Assembly (NCBI GenBank): GCA_033725935.1
Contig: MU867068.1
Span: 124,001 to 188,000, forward strand
Direction: 5' to 3'
Origin: Cladorrhinum sp. PSN259
Taxonomy: Eukaryota > Ascomycota > Sordariomycetes > Sordariales > Podosporaceae
DNA length: 64,000 bases
Shown here: positions 1-11,213 of the stretch, piece by piece
Layout of the letters: each line of letters starts with the position of its first letter
How positions within the stretch are numbered: position 1 is the stretch's first letter
Notes under the pieces: generated by a model
What the model was told of the DNA's origin: nothing
What the model saw: only the letters and a program-made list of their open reading frames with translations
The model's database searches: none
Translations under genes and position numbers: made by a program

Positions 1-1183
1 TAGGTGAGTGATGCCGTAATGAGATTGGTAGATATCTAGCTCCTGGATATCCTCACGGGATGGTGGAAGATATCCAGGACCACCGGAGAACATAGATTTG
101 ATCGCATCAGCTGAGTCCTTTGGTGCTCTTTTCCGGCCATCTAGACGCACATTGTTCCTGGATGTTTGTTGAGACGACTCCGGATTATCAAAAGTATATT
201 CGGGGGTATCAACAAAGTACCTCTCGGGATGACTGAAAGTCCTGCTCCACTTGGACTCTTTGACGAACAAGAACGTGCCAAATGAGCGGGTTCCTTGGCT
301 CCCAAGATGTTGAAGCTCACCTTCCACTTCCATGTGTCCACCTCGGAGACTGCCCCTAGGAAATGCGAACAGCAAGTCAAAAATCACCCTATCTGTCACC
401 TTGTTCCGCGATAGGTCCAAGCTCCATGCCTGTTTCTTGAACTCCATGAGAAGCAGCGTTGCAGTCGAATCGTCCATCTCACGCCCTTGAGCTTTGAGAA
501 TCCGAAGGTTAGGTAAGCTGAACGTGCTCAAGGCCCCTTTGAGAGAGCCCGGCATGTCAGACACATCGAGATAGACCAAGTTTCTCAGGAAGGGCGATTC
601 AAAGAATGTTTTGGGCACTTGAACTTGACACTGTGCAATACTCAAGAGCATTGGCGGTGATTCAGGGGCGATGGCGCTTGCCAAGACGCCGATATCAAGG
701 TCTGAATGCCCGTCAAGCAGTACACAGCGCAACTCTGGGAATGTTGCAGATAGGATCCGCAAGCTACCAGCAAGCGGTGAGCTAGTGCTGTGGGCAGCAT
801 AGATGGAGAATTCCGAAGTGCCGGAATCAAAGCCACGCAGGTCAACCGAATGGACAAGGGCACGGGTAGTCTCCTTCAGACCCTTGATGTGCCTCATGAA
901 ACGATAGAACCACTCAAGATCGAGATCTGTCTTGTAATGAATTAGCCCGTGCGCATTTTTAAGGGTGGTGTGGTGGTTGGTAATGGGGTGGCTTGCCAGT
1001 GTCTCGGTTGAGGAGGCGACCGGCTGTCAGAGGGTCATTCCAGAGACGCGCTGTGAACTGAGCGCGAAAGCGTCTCGAAACCTGGCAGAGATTCGCATAT
1101 TCTGAGATGGGAAAATACGGCGCGACAAGCTCGAGCCAGTCCTGTCGGCTGGTAGCATCCTGGTAGGAGGGTGGTTGTGCCAT
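1..1183 (-). CDS. F-box/leucine-rich-repeat-like protein (3' end outside window)
   Basis: Exons read as 1183..997 and 926..1 on the minus strand, giving at least 371 residues with no stop before the window edge. The N-terminus (DWLELVAPYF ... CQVSRRFRAQF ... LWNDPL) resembles a degenerate F-box, the segment that usually binds Skp1 in SCF ubiquitin ligases. It is followed by leucine-rich strand/helix-like segments such as LVYLDVSDMPGSL and LPNLRILKAQGREMDD. The first reading frame stops at 959, but removing 927..996 as a GC-AG intron (donor G/GCAAGC, branch-like GGGCTAATTC, acceptor GACAG) restores one frame and gives RLLNRDT-DLDLEWFYRF. I chose the ATG at 1183 because it has a purine at -3; an ATG at 1207 in the same frame is possible. 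The F-box assignment is from general pattern only; the substrate is unknown. Confidence 0.6.
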
Positions 1184-3702
1184 TGCTAGCGTTGTGTCAT
1201 GCAGCAATCACCAGTGGCCCGCCGGTGTTGGCTTGGTTGGCAATGATAGTCGTGGTATGTACTGACAGGTCATAGCCGTCGGTCGGCCGGTCGATGTAAG
1301 TGATATCGTTGGTCTTACAAGATCACGAGATAAGATGTAACATTAGAGGCCCTTTCCTTATTCGGCATCGCTTGCGCAGTGCAATCACTGACGCGCGTTG
1401 CATGGAGGAGAAATCGTGGATGGGCCTGGAGGTCTTGTTGTTCTGTTAGGATGTATTGTAGCAGCTGGGGACGCACAAGCGCATGATGAAATGGATTATA
1501 ACTGGTGAGATGTTTGGGCAGCCTGGACTTGGGCTGATTACTGTCCAATACGTGGGGGGGAGGTTTGACCAGGATACAAGGGGGGAAGAGTACAGTACCC
1601 AGCCCAGGAAACCGGAATTTGGTGGGTGGAGGGGTCCATTGGAGGATTGGATCGATCGAGGGATCTCTCCATGGGACCCCACCAAGACCTCATCTCATCA
1701 TCTCACTTACACCCTTCTCAAAAGAAAAACAAGTGCTCATCACTTCCATCCTTCCGACTTTCCGGATCGATCAAATACATGGCAGACGCATGATGACCTG
1801 ACTGCACAGCACGTGTACAGTACATATACGCCGTGCCATCTCCAACAGACATTACGATCTGCGGGATGGATAGATAAGGTCAACCCGAGCAGAAGAGATT
1901 TAATTTTGATGAGCTGATCAAGCGTCTTTGGGGCTTGCATTGTGCATCACATACAGTCAATGGAGGCAGTAAGGTTTTTTCTTGGGTCCGCATTGGGGAG
2001 AGATAAATGGTGTAATTCAGTTGGGCGGTGGGGTCATGATGCATTAGCTGCCAGCCAAAAAACAACACCTCGCAAATGGAAAGCGAAACATCCCCATCCC
2101 ATGACCTCGACAATGCGTTTACTCGGTCGCACTGTTTCCCTGAATCATATCGAGTTGTCAGTACTGCCGAACGATGTGTGTTGCACAACATCATTTGACA
2201 CCTCTCACTCCAAGTCAATGCACATTCTCTGCGTGTATAGCCGTTATTGTGCAACCAAGTTTTGACGACGATTACTTCCGTCACAAGTAAAAGAAATAAA
2301 ATGAAAATAAAAAAAACTAGTAAAGAAGATCGAAGCCCGCAACATTAATAACCACCAAAACGGAGTTAACCATAGCAGTCTGGTAATTCCGGTGTGAAAT
2401 TTCATGATCACGCCAATCTGGACCCCGAGAAACTTCCCTTCGTACACTACTGCACAGCACCAGGGGAAAGAAGAAAGCAAAAGATGCACATACCGTATTC
2501 AACATCCTTGACTCAACTTCCAACACCCACCAGTGACATTGATGTTTGCGTATACGCAAACTTATGTTTTGTTTGTTGTTGTATCCCCAATATATTTCTT
2601 TCTATCATCTCATACTGATGAAGACGTACACACACAACACAAACACACAGCCAAAAAGGGAAAAAAAAGCATACACATCAAAACACAAAACACAAAACAC
2701 GCAAACAACAACCCAAGACTCAATCCTCAAAAGGTTACTGATCGACGTCTTTAACCGAAACGCCTCTTTTTTCACACGTTACGATCAACAACAACAACAA
2801 TAACCGTCTTTCGGGGGTTGGGGCCCTTTGTCTGATCTGTGACGGCCTCGAACCGGAGCCCGGCAATTTGTTGCTTTCTTCTTCTTTCACCGTGCCTGCT
2901 GTCTATTATCTGTTATCTAAGAAAATGGGGTGGTGTGAATGCGTGTCTCACTGGTATACACAGGTACAGCACAGACAGGATCTCCTCCCCTCCCCCAAAA
3001 CAATGTCTCAACTCGAGCGCCTTTTTTGTTTTTCTTTTTCATGCCAGATCTGAGACATACACATCAATGTTGTATAGTTGAGAGAGAGAGAGAGAAACAA
3101 TAATTCCCCACTCACACGAATTCTGAGGAGAGACTCCGAGGGGCCACACTGACTGTTAGGAAGGACGGGAGGAAGGACAGAAAGGCGTGGCTGGACTATA
3201 GGTAGGCCGTTTGACTCCTCCCCTCCCGAACCATACACGCACCACAAAAATATGCCAAGACTGTTTTCGTTCGTCTCCAAATACTGGCCATATATAATCG
3301 TTTTTCGCTATCTATCTTAATAAAAGATGATATTGTATCTTGTGTGTGATTTAAGAAGCTTCCAGATTGTGTCATCCCAGTTCATACATTACTTTTTATT
3401 ATGTGTGTGCGTGTGTGTTTTGCATCAACCCTCCCCTCCCGGTGATTTTGGATCATATGATGTCTCACGATCAAAGATTGCACCCAAAATGATGCTTGTT
3501 GCTTCCAGTGTAGTAGGTTTTTCTGATTGTGTGTGTGAAACAAAAGAACAAAAAATGCCACGCCGTTCCTGTCCCTTGCCGGTCCCAATATTGTTATTGT
3601 ACAGATACATGTAGTCATTACCAAGAGAAATGTGCTGAGCATGGTGGTATTTTGTTGCCAAAACGATCAAGAATGAATGTCCAAAAGTGCTGATGTTGCC
3701 TG
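1184..3702. other. Intergenic region, no supported gene
   Basis: This lies between the F-box gene start and the 3' end of the FlbC-like gene. It holds short open frames without family features, a CA/AAC-rich low-complexity stretch (about 2625-2720), a CAA run near 2787-2801, a GA run at 3080-3095 and GT-rich sequence near 3400-3420. The part next to 3702 should include the 3' UTR of the zinc-finger gene. I see no RNA gene. Confidence 0.6.
3080..3095. repeat. (GA)n microsatellite
   Basis: Eight GA units form an uninterrupted dinucleotide run in non-coding sequence. Confidence 0.9.
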
Positions 3703-4959
3703 TTAGGATGCTACTGATGTGCGCTTCTTTGTCTTTACTGCATCGGCAACGGCCTTTCGGGTGATCTTGGCTCGTTCTTCCTCGTACAATTTGATGGCCT
3801 CCGGGTGGAATTTGACCCTTCCGTTCTTCCCTCTCTGCTGTGTGTGAAGCCCGACGTGGGATATCCAATTGTCCTTGCGGTTGACGACCTTATCGCAGAA
3901 GGGGCAGGCATATCTGTCGCCTTCATGCTTACTATGCAACATGTGTTAGTCTGTGTTTGTTGACAAGTCACATTTTGGATTAACTTACGACTTTTGGTGC
4001 CTCTTCAAGTGTTCATTCCTCCGATAAGGGGCCGCAGTGCAGCCCGGAAAGTCACAATGGTGTGCTGATTGGGGTATGATACCGATGTCGGATTCCTGCG
4101 GTGGGCGGCGAGCGCGTGGTTGTCTCATAGCTTTGGCGCGTACGGACTGAATTGATGCAGTTCGGTGGTAGTCGTCTTGTTGTTGCACTTGGTGAAGGAG
4201 CTTGGCTTGCGCCATCACCAGTTCCATCGAGACCTTCTTTTTGAATTCATCTCTCCTTTTAAATTCATCATGCTGCTCCGGCTCTTCAATCTTGAGACCA
4301 TGAATCGAGTGGGCCAACCTTGTGGGAGTATGCCCTTCAAAGCTAATGGGACTATCACCTTGTAGCCACTTTGGCCCCCATTCGCAGTCCCACTGTTGGC
4401 TGCTGGGAACCGGTCCTGGTGGCGTGGATATGAGGGTGTGTTGGCCAACGCCGTCGTGGTAGTAGTAGGCCATTGAGTTCGGGCTCATCTGGCTTTCCCA
4501 CAAGTTGATGGAATGAGGTTGGTTTCGGGAAGGTGTAAGGGGAAACGCAGACTGGTACATTTCGGAACCATCGTCGGTCTTGTAGTTTACAGGGAAGTAT
4601 GAAGAGGTCGTTGAGGCAGGCGGGCTGAGATCGAAGGAGTTTGAGTCAATCGAGGTAGCGAAGGAAGATGTTGAGTCCAGTGAGCCGTTCCGAGAAGTGT
4701 TGAAGTCGAAAGAGTTATTTCGAGACGGGGTTGATGTTCCAGAAAGCGGTGTGTGTGGGCCAAAAGAAGAGGCATAGGAAGAGCAACCGGAGCTCATGGA
4801 ACCATTGGACTGAATCCCGGGCCCCGGCATGCTTCCATGGCTGAAAAGCACATCGTCTTCATCAAATGCAAGCTCATTATTCATGGGGATCCCATGGTGA
4901 GAATATTCCATCTCCATCTCGTGCCAGCTGGAGTGTAAGGGGATAGTATTAAGGGGCAA
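3703..4959 (-). CDS. flbC: FlbC-like C2H2 zinc-finger transcription factor
   Basis: Two exons (4959..3989 and 3931..3703) encode 399 residues. The 57-nt intron has donor GTAAGT, branch GACTAAC and acceptor CATAG. The first 300 residues are Ser/Pro/Asn-rich and probably disordered, as in many activators. Two zinc fingers follow: C302-C307-H321-H326, containing RRNEHLKRH, and C333-C336-H349-H353. A basic tail follows (HPEAIKLYEEERAKITRK). The RRNEHLKRH finger close to the C-terminus matches FlbC, which acts upstream of brlA in Aspergillus conidiation. Finger 1 has 13 residues between its second Cys and first His instead of the usual 12, and the intron splits it between the two His ligands. It may be a paralogue rather than the true FlbC orthologue. 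A 6.3 kb gene-free region lies upstream. Confidence 0.65.
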
Positions 4960-7900
4960 CTGAAGGGTGCAATGAAGGGACAGAGGTTTGAAGCCAGTAT
5001 CGTGACTCCCGTGGGAGGATGGAATGGAGGAGGCCTGGGTAGATATACAAGAGTGAGAAGATCGTCACCAAAGAACATATTGCCCCTTAGAGATAGCTTG
5101 GCCAATATTGATTGTGCAGGGGTAAAAGATGGAATGTGCCACGCGCAGGGCCCCAAATCGCCGAGAGGAGGAGAGTGTCTTGGAGCATCCATCTGAATCA
5201 TGTCCCCACAAAGCTGCCGCCGCTCCGTATTCACATTATCAAACAGCTTCGACCGAGTACCTCAATGCCTTGAACCGTGCGTCGTCTCACAGACCATGCC
5301 ATGAGGGATACCGTTACCTGCTCATCACCTGCTCCTCGCCTGCTCATCACCGCAGGAACCGAGTGAATAGAGAGTCTGCACATAGGTACTGCCCATAGTT
5401 GCAATCACCTCGACCGTGATGCAAGTGACTTGTCATATCTGGCACAACGTCAGAGACGACAGATAACTCTGCCAAAAGAGGCAATGCTTCAAACAGCCAA
5501 TGTAAAGAGGGATGGAGGGAGAGAGAGAGTATTGCATGCTGAGAAAGCCGACCAGTTGTACGAGAGCTGCATAAAGCGTCAGTCCCAAAACAGCCGCAAA
5601 GGTGTAGATCTACAAAAATGAGAGAGCTTGGGATGGGTGGTGGCCACAATCTCAGCATCCCAGACTAGAATGAGCACTAACTAGCCCATTGTTTGGAATG
5701 GCGACAGGACACGGCAGGAATGGTGAGTGGCCGGCCTTAATCCTCACCTTGAGAACATTTGAGACAATCGAGCAGGAGGCTTGCATGAGAGTGTGGTGTC
5801 TTTTCTTTCGATCGTCCAAATTGTTGCCGCAGGGGCTATCCCTCTACTCTTGCAGGCTGAAGATCACCAGTGCCTTTCTCTAGACTTTTAGACGAGATGG
5901 TAAATTGCTCAAGACTTCTTTCGGCAGGGCGATGCAAGACTCGTCAAAGCCCTCCATTACCTCTCTCCCTATGTGCGTCACCCTGCTCCTTGGGAGTTAG
6001 TAAGGATGGTGTAGGAGGGGGAAACTAATGTATCGCATTGTGGCGGTCCTTGATAAGCGATGGAGGTTGGTTGTTTGTCTATGAAGCGTCGAAAGGAGGT
6101 CGCACCCAGCCAATGAGAGCCTCAGATCTTGGGTCGAACAAGCCACAAACAGGCGCACAGTGAAAACAGGGGCAGCCTGACAGGGGTGAATTCGAAGCTC
6201 CATCTCCACATTGTAAGCTTTATTTCAACGGTTGTGACACTGTCCAGAATGCTGAACAACGCCTCCACTTCGACCGACTTCCAGGTTCCCCAAGCGGGAA
6301 CTGCCTGCCAGACCCTCGGCAATCGCTCTTTCCACTGGGCAGTTTGAAAGCCAACAGAACTGCATTTTGACCAGGTGCGCTGACTCGATTAGGACGAGCA
6401 ACCCGAAAATGACAGGGAAAAAGTTTCCAGCTCTAAAGTCAAACGCCATCAAAACGGGATGTGAAGGAAGGAAGAAGCAAACATCCAGACCTCTCTTTCC
6501 CTTGCTCCAAGATCTATCTGTCTGTTCGGTATTACTCTCTGCTGGTTTTGCCCGAGTGATGTCTCGAATTATCATCCTGAGACTTCACCGCTGCAGGTCA
6601 TCCTGTTCCTCCCTGGAGCTTGGTCCCCATCTCGGGTCTTAGACTTCAAAATCTCTGTACAGTCTAGGCGTCTGGATCGATGAAGAATCAATCACTGACC
6701 CCTCATGCCCGCATTATGGGCAGGACTTCCCCGCACTTTGGTGAGAAGGGGCGCGGTGACTCTGAGCATGAGATGATGCCCCGCGTAGGTTCGGCATTGG
6801 CTGAACGATCAAGACTCACGGCAAAAAAATTCACCTCACCTTTCGTTTAAAGCTACCAAGGTTAGCGTCATGAGCTAGTTTTCTTTGAGATGATTGGGAC
6901 CTCAGACAGCGTACACTAATTCGGACGTGATCAAGATTTGCTGATCACTATGTGACTAGTCATACACTTACTTACCTCTCACCTTGTTCATGGACAGGGC
7001 TCAGCAAGGTCAGTCACACCTCATTGTTGGCGGTCAGGTTCTACTTGTCGCTCGGAAGCAGAGAGCGTAGCAAACACTTCCAACTTTCGACTTCTCACTC
7101 GACTTCAACAAAGAATTCACAGCTCCTCTCCCTTGAGTTAGAGGGGAGAATCATGATTTTCGCCAGGAGACAGCGCCCTGCGGACTCAAACTTGTTCCCG
7201 TCTGCAAGCTCGGGCCGGCATTGCAATTCATGAGATGAGTTCGAACCTGGGACAGGGGCACTGGTGTTCCTGCAGGACATTTAATCCATCTTCTGCCGTT
7301 GTCAGGGACAATGCTGCCTTGGCAATGGAACAATACCATTGATACCCGTGCCGACGATGACAAACTCATGGTGCCGAGCGGAAGGATGAGATGCAACGCA
7401 ACAAGTTTCCATCTGTAGTGCAACCGCACCTGTCACTTCACCTGTCACTGCACCTATCAAAACCTTCAGAAACGCCTTGCACGGTGCCATCACCGCGCTC
7501 TCTCTGCAAACACCACAGAAGTCGGGGCGCTTAGAAGGGAGGCGTCTTCAGCGACACGGAGCTAACTACCCACTTTGAGTTAAGGGAACATGATGCTAAA
7601 CCTTTGGCATAAATGGGATGGTATGTCTTATTAAGATCCGTATCTCAACTTTGTACTGGGACAGCCTCCTGGGCAGGGGCCAGCCTGGATGCGGCATCAA
7701 GATTGGCAAGCAAATGAGACCTGATATGGCTATCCGGATTCTTGCGCGCACTACTGCCTGGTCTTTTCTCATTGAAATGGGCATTGTCTGAGCCCGGTGA
7801 GCCGGAGATGGCGGTTGTCTGATTCTCGGTGGGTTTGGATGTTCGTGATTGTCTCGATAATTGCTTTGTTTAGAGCTTTCCAGTGTGCCCATAGCCTATT

Positions 7901-10900
7901 TTAGTCACTTCAACTCGGTCAGCCACACTTCTTACGCTTGTTCTACAGGTGTACGAAGAATTTGGTTAACGGGAATATCAAGCTTAACATGGTCAGTGTT
8001 GGTGTTTCCTTGTAGGTGCACGTTGAGATGCAAGGCTGACAGGAAAGTAGTGATTTGCCATGATGTCTAACGTGCCCACATACGAGCTTCATTAGAACCG
8101 AACAACCCAAGTATTTCTGCAAACAGCTTGTCAGTACTTCGTTGAGGAACTGCCGTTCTATTATTGGCATACACTCTCTTGAGGGCCAGGTCTGGTTTAG
8201 GCTGTCTTTCCTACCTGGTTTGGAATCCATATCGCGGTGGCACAGAACTTTCGCCGGACCCCGAATATTGGCGTGCCAATGCACTTAGCTGTGCATATCA
8301 AACCAATCTGTCGAAACCACGAAAATGCCACACGGAGACGGGATTGTGTGAAGAGTGAAGTAAGGGTTCATTCCTACCCCTACACAAGGTGGAGGGGTCA
8401 ATATCGGACCCCGACACCAATGTGATTTAGTGATCTAGGTTAGTTCCTCCAAGTACAGTGCTTCACTGATACCCTCAAGACGCAGAGGATGCTCCTCAAA
8501 TGACAGTATGAGTATGGTAGCAAGAACAACACCCGCTCCTGACCGATGGATGTGCCTGATGACCTTAAACCTCCGATGGGCTACCCCGACTGAGCCCGAC
8601 TCATGTTAGCAACAGTGATGATACTCAGGGAGGAGGTGAAGTTTGTTTGAAAGAGATCGTCATCGAGGATAATGAATGTGATGTCGAGTCAGCTTTCTCG
8701 CTTCCGATATTCCTTCAATACGCTTTCCATGATCGCTTCATCGGTTGGTTTGCCATTCTTCTCTACTCATCATATTTTAGAGGCAAGCATGTCACCTGCA
8801 GTTGAGCATATTTGCTTGCTCGTGTATCTCAGAGCTACTACCAGGAAGCAAGCTTCTGACCACGACTAATCTTGCAGTGGAGCTCATCAAAACTTGCCCA
8901 TCTCAATCCTCAACTCAATACTGTTCCTAAAGTCAAATAACGTTATTGTCAAAGATCACAAGCACAAACATAGACACAGACGCATGTCATACTGACTTGA
9001 ACAGGACTTCCCTGCCTCTTCCCCTTCTAGTCAAACGACCCATTGAGTCATCTAGCGAGTACTGTGTGTTACAATCCAGTACTACTATCACACATATCAC
9101 GTTCTTACGAAGACCAAGCGCACATTTTTCTAGTCTCCCTGTCATCTTCTTTCAGCTTTGCACACACACAGCCCAGCAGAGCCGCCCTGCATCTAAAACA
9201 CGATATCACTGCGTGCACTATTGTACACCGTTGCTTCCGACCACGCCCCTCGCTATCCGGCCGACAGGTCTATCACACTCCAAGTTATGCATCCAGACTG
9301 ATCCTACTTGCCCATTGCCTACTTTCCTTGATATGCTAAAGGAATCAAAAGGGTTGCTCATAAAGCTCACTAAGGTAGCTATTATCAGAAGTACATACAA
9401 CCTCACAGGGTCTCTTCTCCCCTGAAAGTTTTTATAATAGGTAGTACATGGGTACATGTATACATGCTCGCAATATACCCACACAATGCCGGCTCCTCCG
9501 AACTCTTACACTCGCCAAGCCCCTCGCATCTGCGTTTCCTCACCACTCCCTACTCACCCGGTCCTTCTTCTAACTTCACAAGAAGCAAACATCTGTGTAT
9601 TTCTGATTGAAGGAAGAGCGAGTCTAAGTAGGTAGAAGGCGCAAGGGTGAAGCTATCAGCAAGAGTTGGATCACAAACCTACACGTCATCAGATAAGTCA
9701 GACATGGAGTGCGGTTTCCCTTCACTGTTCATCAAAACGTATTCTGTTGGAAACCATACGATATCCGTCCATCCCTGCTGCTGTATTTTTCCTCATGGGG
9801 AACAGGAAAGCAGGGAGAAGAAAAATATAATTCTCATATGCTTCAAAATAGCCTCCCAGACATGTATCTTGCCTAAAATCAACCCCTCTAGTTTAATCTA
9901 AAGGGCGGCATCGAGAGTATATCATCTCTTCCAGAAAAAAAAAAAAAAAAAAAAAAGAAAAAAAAAAGAAAAAAAAAAGGAACGAAGACAAACCCTTTCC
10001 CTACCATCCTGAACCCCCAAGCTCCAGAAAATACAACCAATTGCGCTTGACGAGAAGGAAACAACTTTGTTTATAGTCCTCGTCACCCGACCACTTCGTC
10101 GTCCTCATCATCATTCACGGCATCTTCATATCCTGTTCAGCCGGCGGCTCCAGACCAGACGAGGGCATAAATTCCACCTCCTTAGCCTCAACTATTTCAA
10201 TGAGTTAAGAATCTGTGACCACCAAAGTGTTCACATATGTCATAGGAAATACTTGGGTTCTAATTAAATGCACGTCGGTCCGCACATCCCGCCGCCGGGG
10301 CCTTCCATCTTCAACAGAGGGCTAGATGGCTCGTGCGTTTCTGCATGAAAAGAGGGGTGTGGGTTTTTGGCTCACAGTGTGATTGGATAATAGCAGATGC
10401 ATGTCGAATGCATTCATTCGATCATGCTGCATTTGCAGCTTGCTTTTTCTTATTGATGACGCCTTCTTCTCACTGTTTTCCACATCTCTCTCCTGCTTAC
10501 AGGAGCACCGTCAGAGAAGTCATTATCGCCGATATGTAATATTGGCCCTAAATAGACCAGCACACCATTGGGTTTAATGTGCCGTCTTTTGAATTGAAGA
10601 TATATTTCAACTTGAAAAGTTAATAACGGAAAAGGAAAACCGACAGATGTTACGAATAAGGTTAGTATATTTGCAATTTATCTTGCCAAGGGAACACAAC
10701 TTTGTCACCCCCTGGACCCCATGTTTCTTGGCGTCAGCTCCTGCTTTCCTGGGCATGTTGGTGTTGCCTTGTCCGGCCAACCACCTGCCTCGGTTTTCTG
10801 GACCTGAAAATGGAGCTCGGATGCGCGCTGCAGAGAGCTGGGGGCCCTGGAAGCATCAACAACCGACTTCCCCCAGCCTTCCAGGTTCTGGTCCCCATTC

Positions 10901-11213
10901 CCACTTCGCAACCCACCTCGGCCGAAACCTGCCACCGCGGTGTGCTGCACCAACCACACAATATTATTTACCACGACCTGACATCTTAGCAGTCCGGTTT
11001 CGAGAACGAGGGCAAAGCCAGAAGCTGGACGGTCTGTCGCAAATCAGCTTCTTTCCAGGTCGCGCGGGTCCTCACCGACAACAACAAGGACCCTGATATC
11101 GTCGGTACTGTCGTCTACACCGACATCGACATCGATATCCGCATCGAAATTGACGCGCCGCGTCTCGATCCAAACGCCTCCAGAAATGGTCCATCGTAGC
11201 ACTGCTATCGCCA
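4960..11213. other. 6.3 kb intergenic region between divergent genes
   Basis: No open frame here shows domain-like composition or plausible splicing into a recognisable protein. The region separates the divergent FlbC-like (-) and Pex22-like (+) genes and must carry both promoters. Near the FlbC-like start a 117-codon upstream frame (5234..4881, -) overlaps the start codon in another frame. An A-rich tract lies at 9935-9979. A long regulatory region or untranslated leader is plausible for a developmental regulator, but that is inference. Confidence 0.5.
9935..9979. repeat. Poly(A)-rich tract with isolated G
   Basis: 45 bases are almost all A, with single G interruptions. It is low-complexity non-coding sequence; length may be unreliable in assembly. 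Confidence 0.9.

Noticed and set aside
959..1207. Single-base frameshift or pseudogene in the F-box gene
   Set aside because: A GC-AG intron (927-996) with good branch and acceptor restores the frame and a family-like junction, so a frameshift need not be assumed.
1483..1917. 144-codon frame on the + strand
   Set aside because: No family features, low-complexity surroundings, and a frame on the opposite strand is similarly open.
7237..7248. tRNA B-box-like AGGTTCGAACTC on the minus strand
   Set aside because: No A box, acceptor stem or cloverleaf could be built around it.
8946..9425. 159-codon frame on the + strand in the 6.3 kb gap
   Set aside because: Ser/Thr/His/Leu composition typical of random GC-neutral sequence; a parallel frame at 9043-9339 is also open.
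10647..11096. 149-codon frame upstream of the Pex22-like gene
   Set aside because: Open in three frames and both strands; probably promoter or leader sequence.
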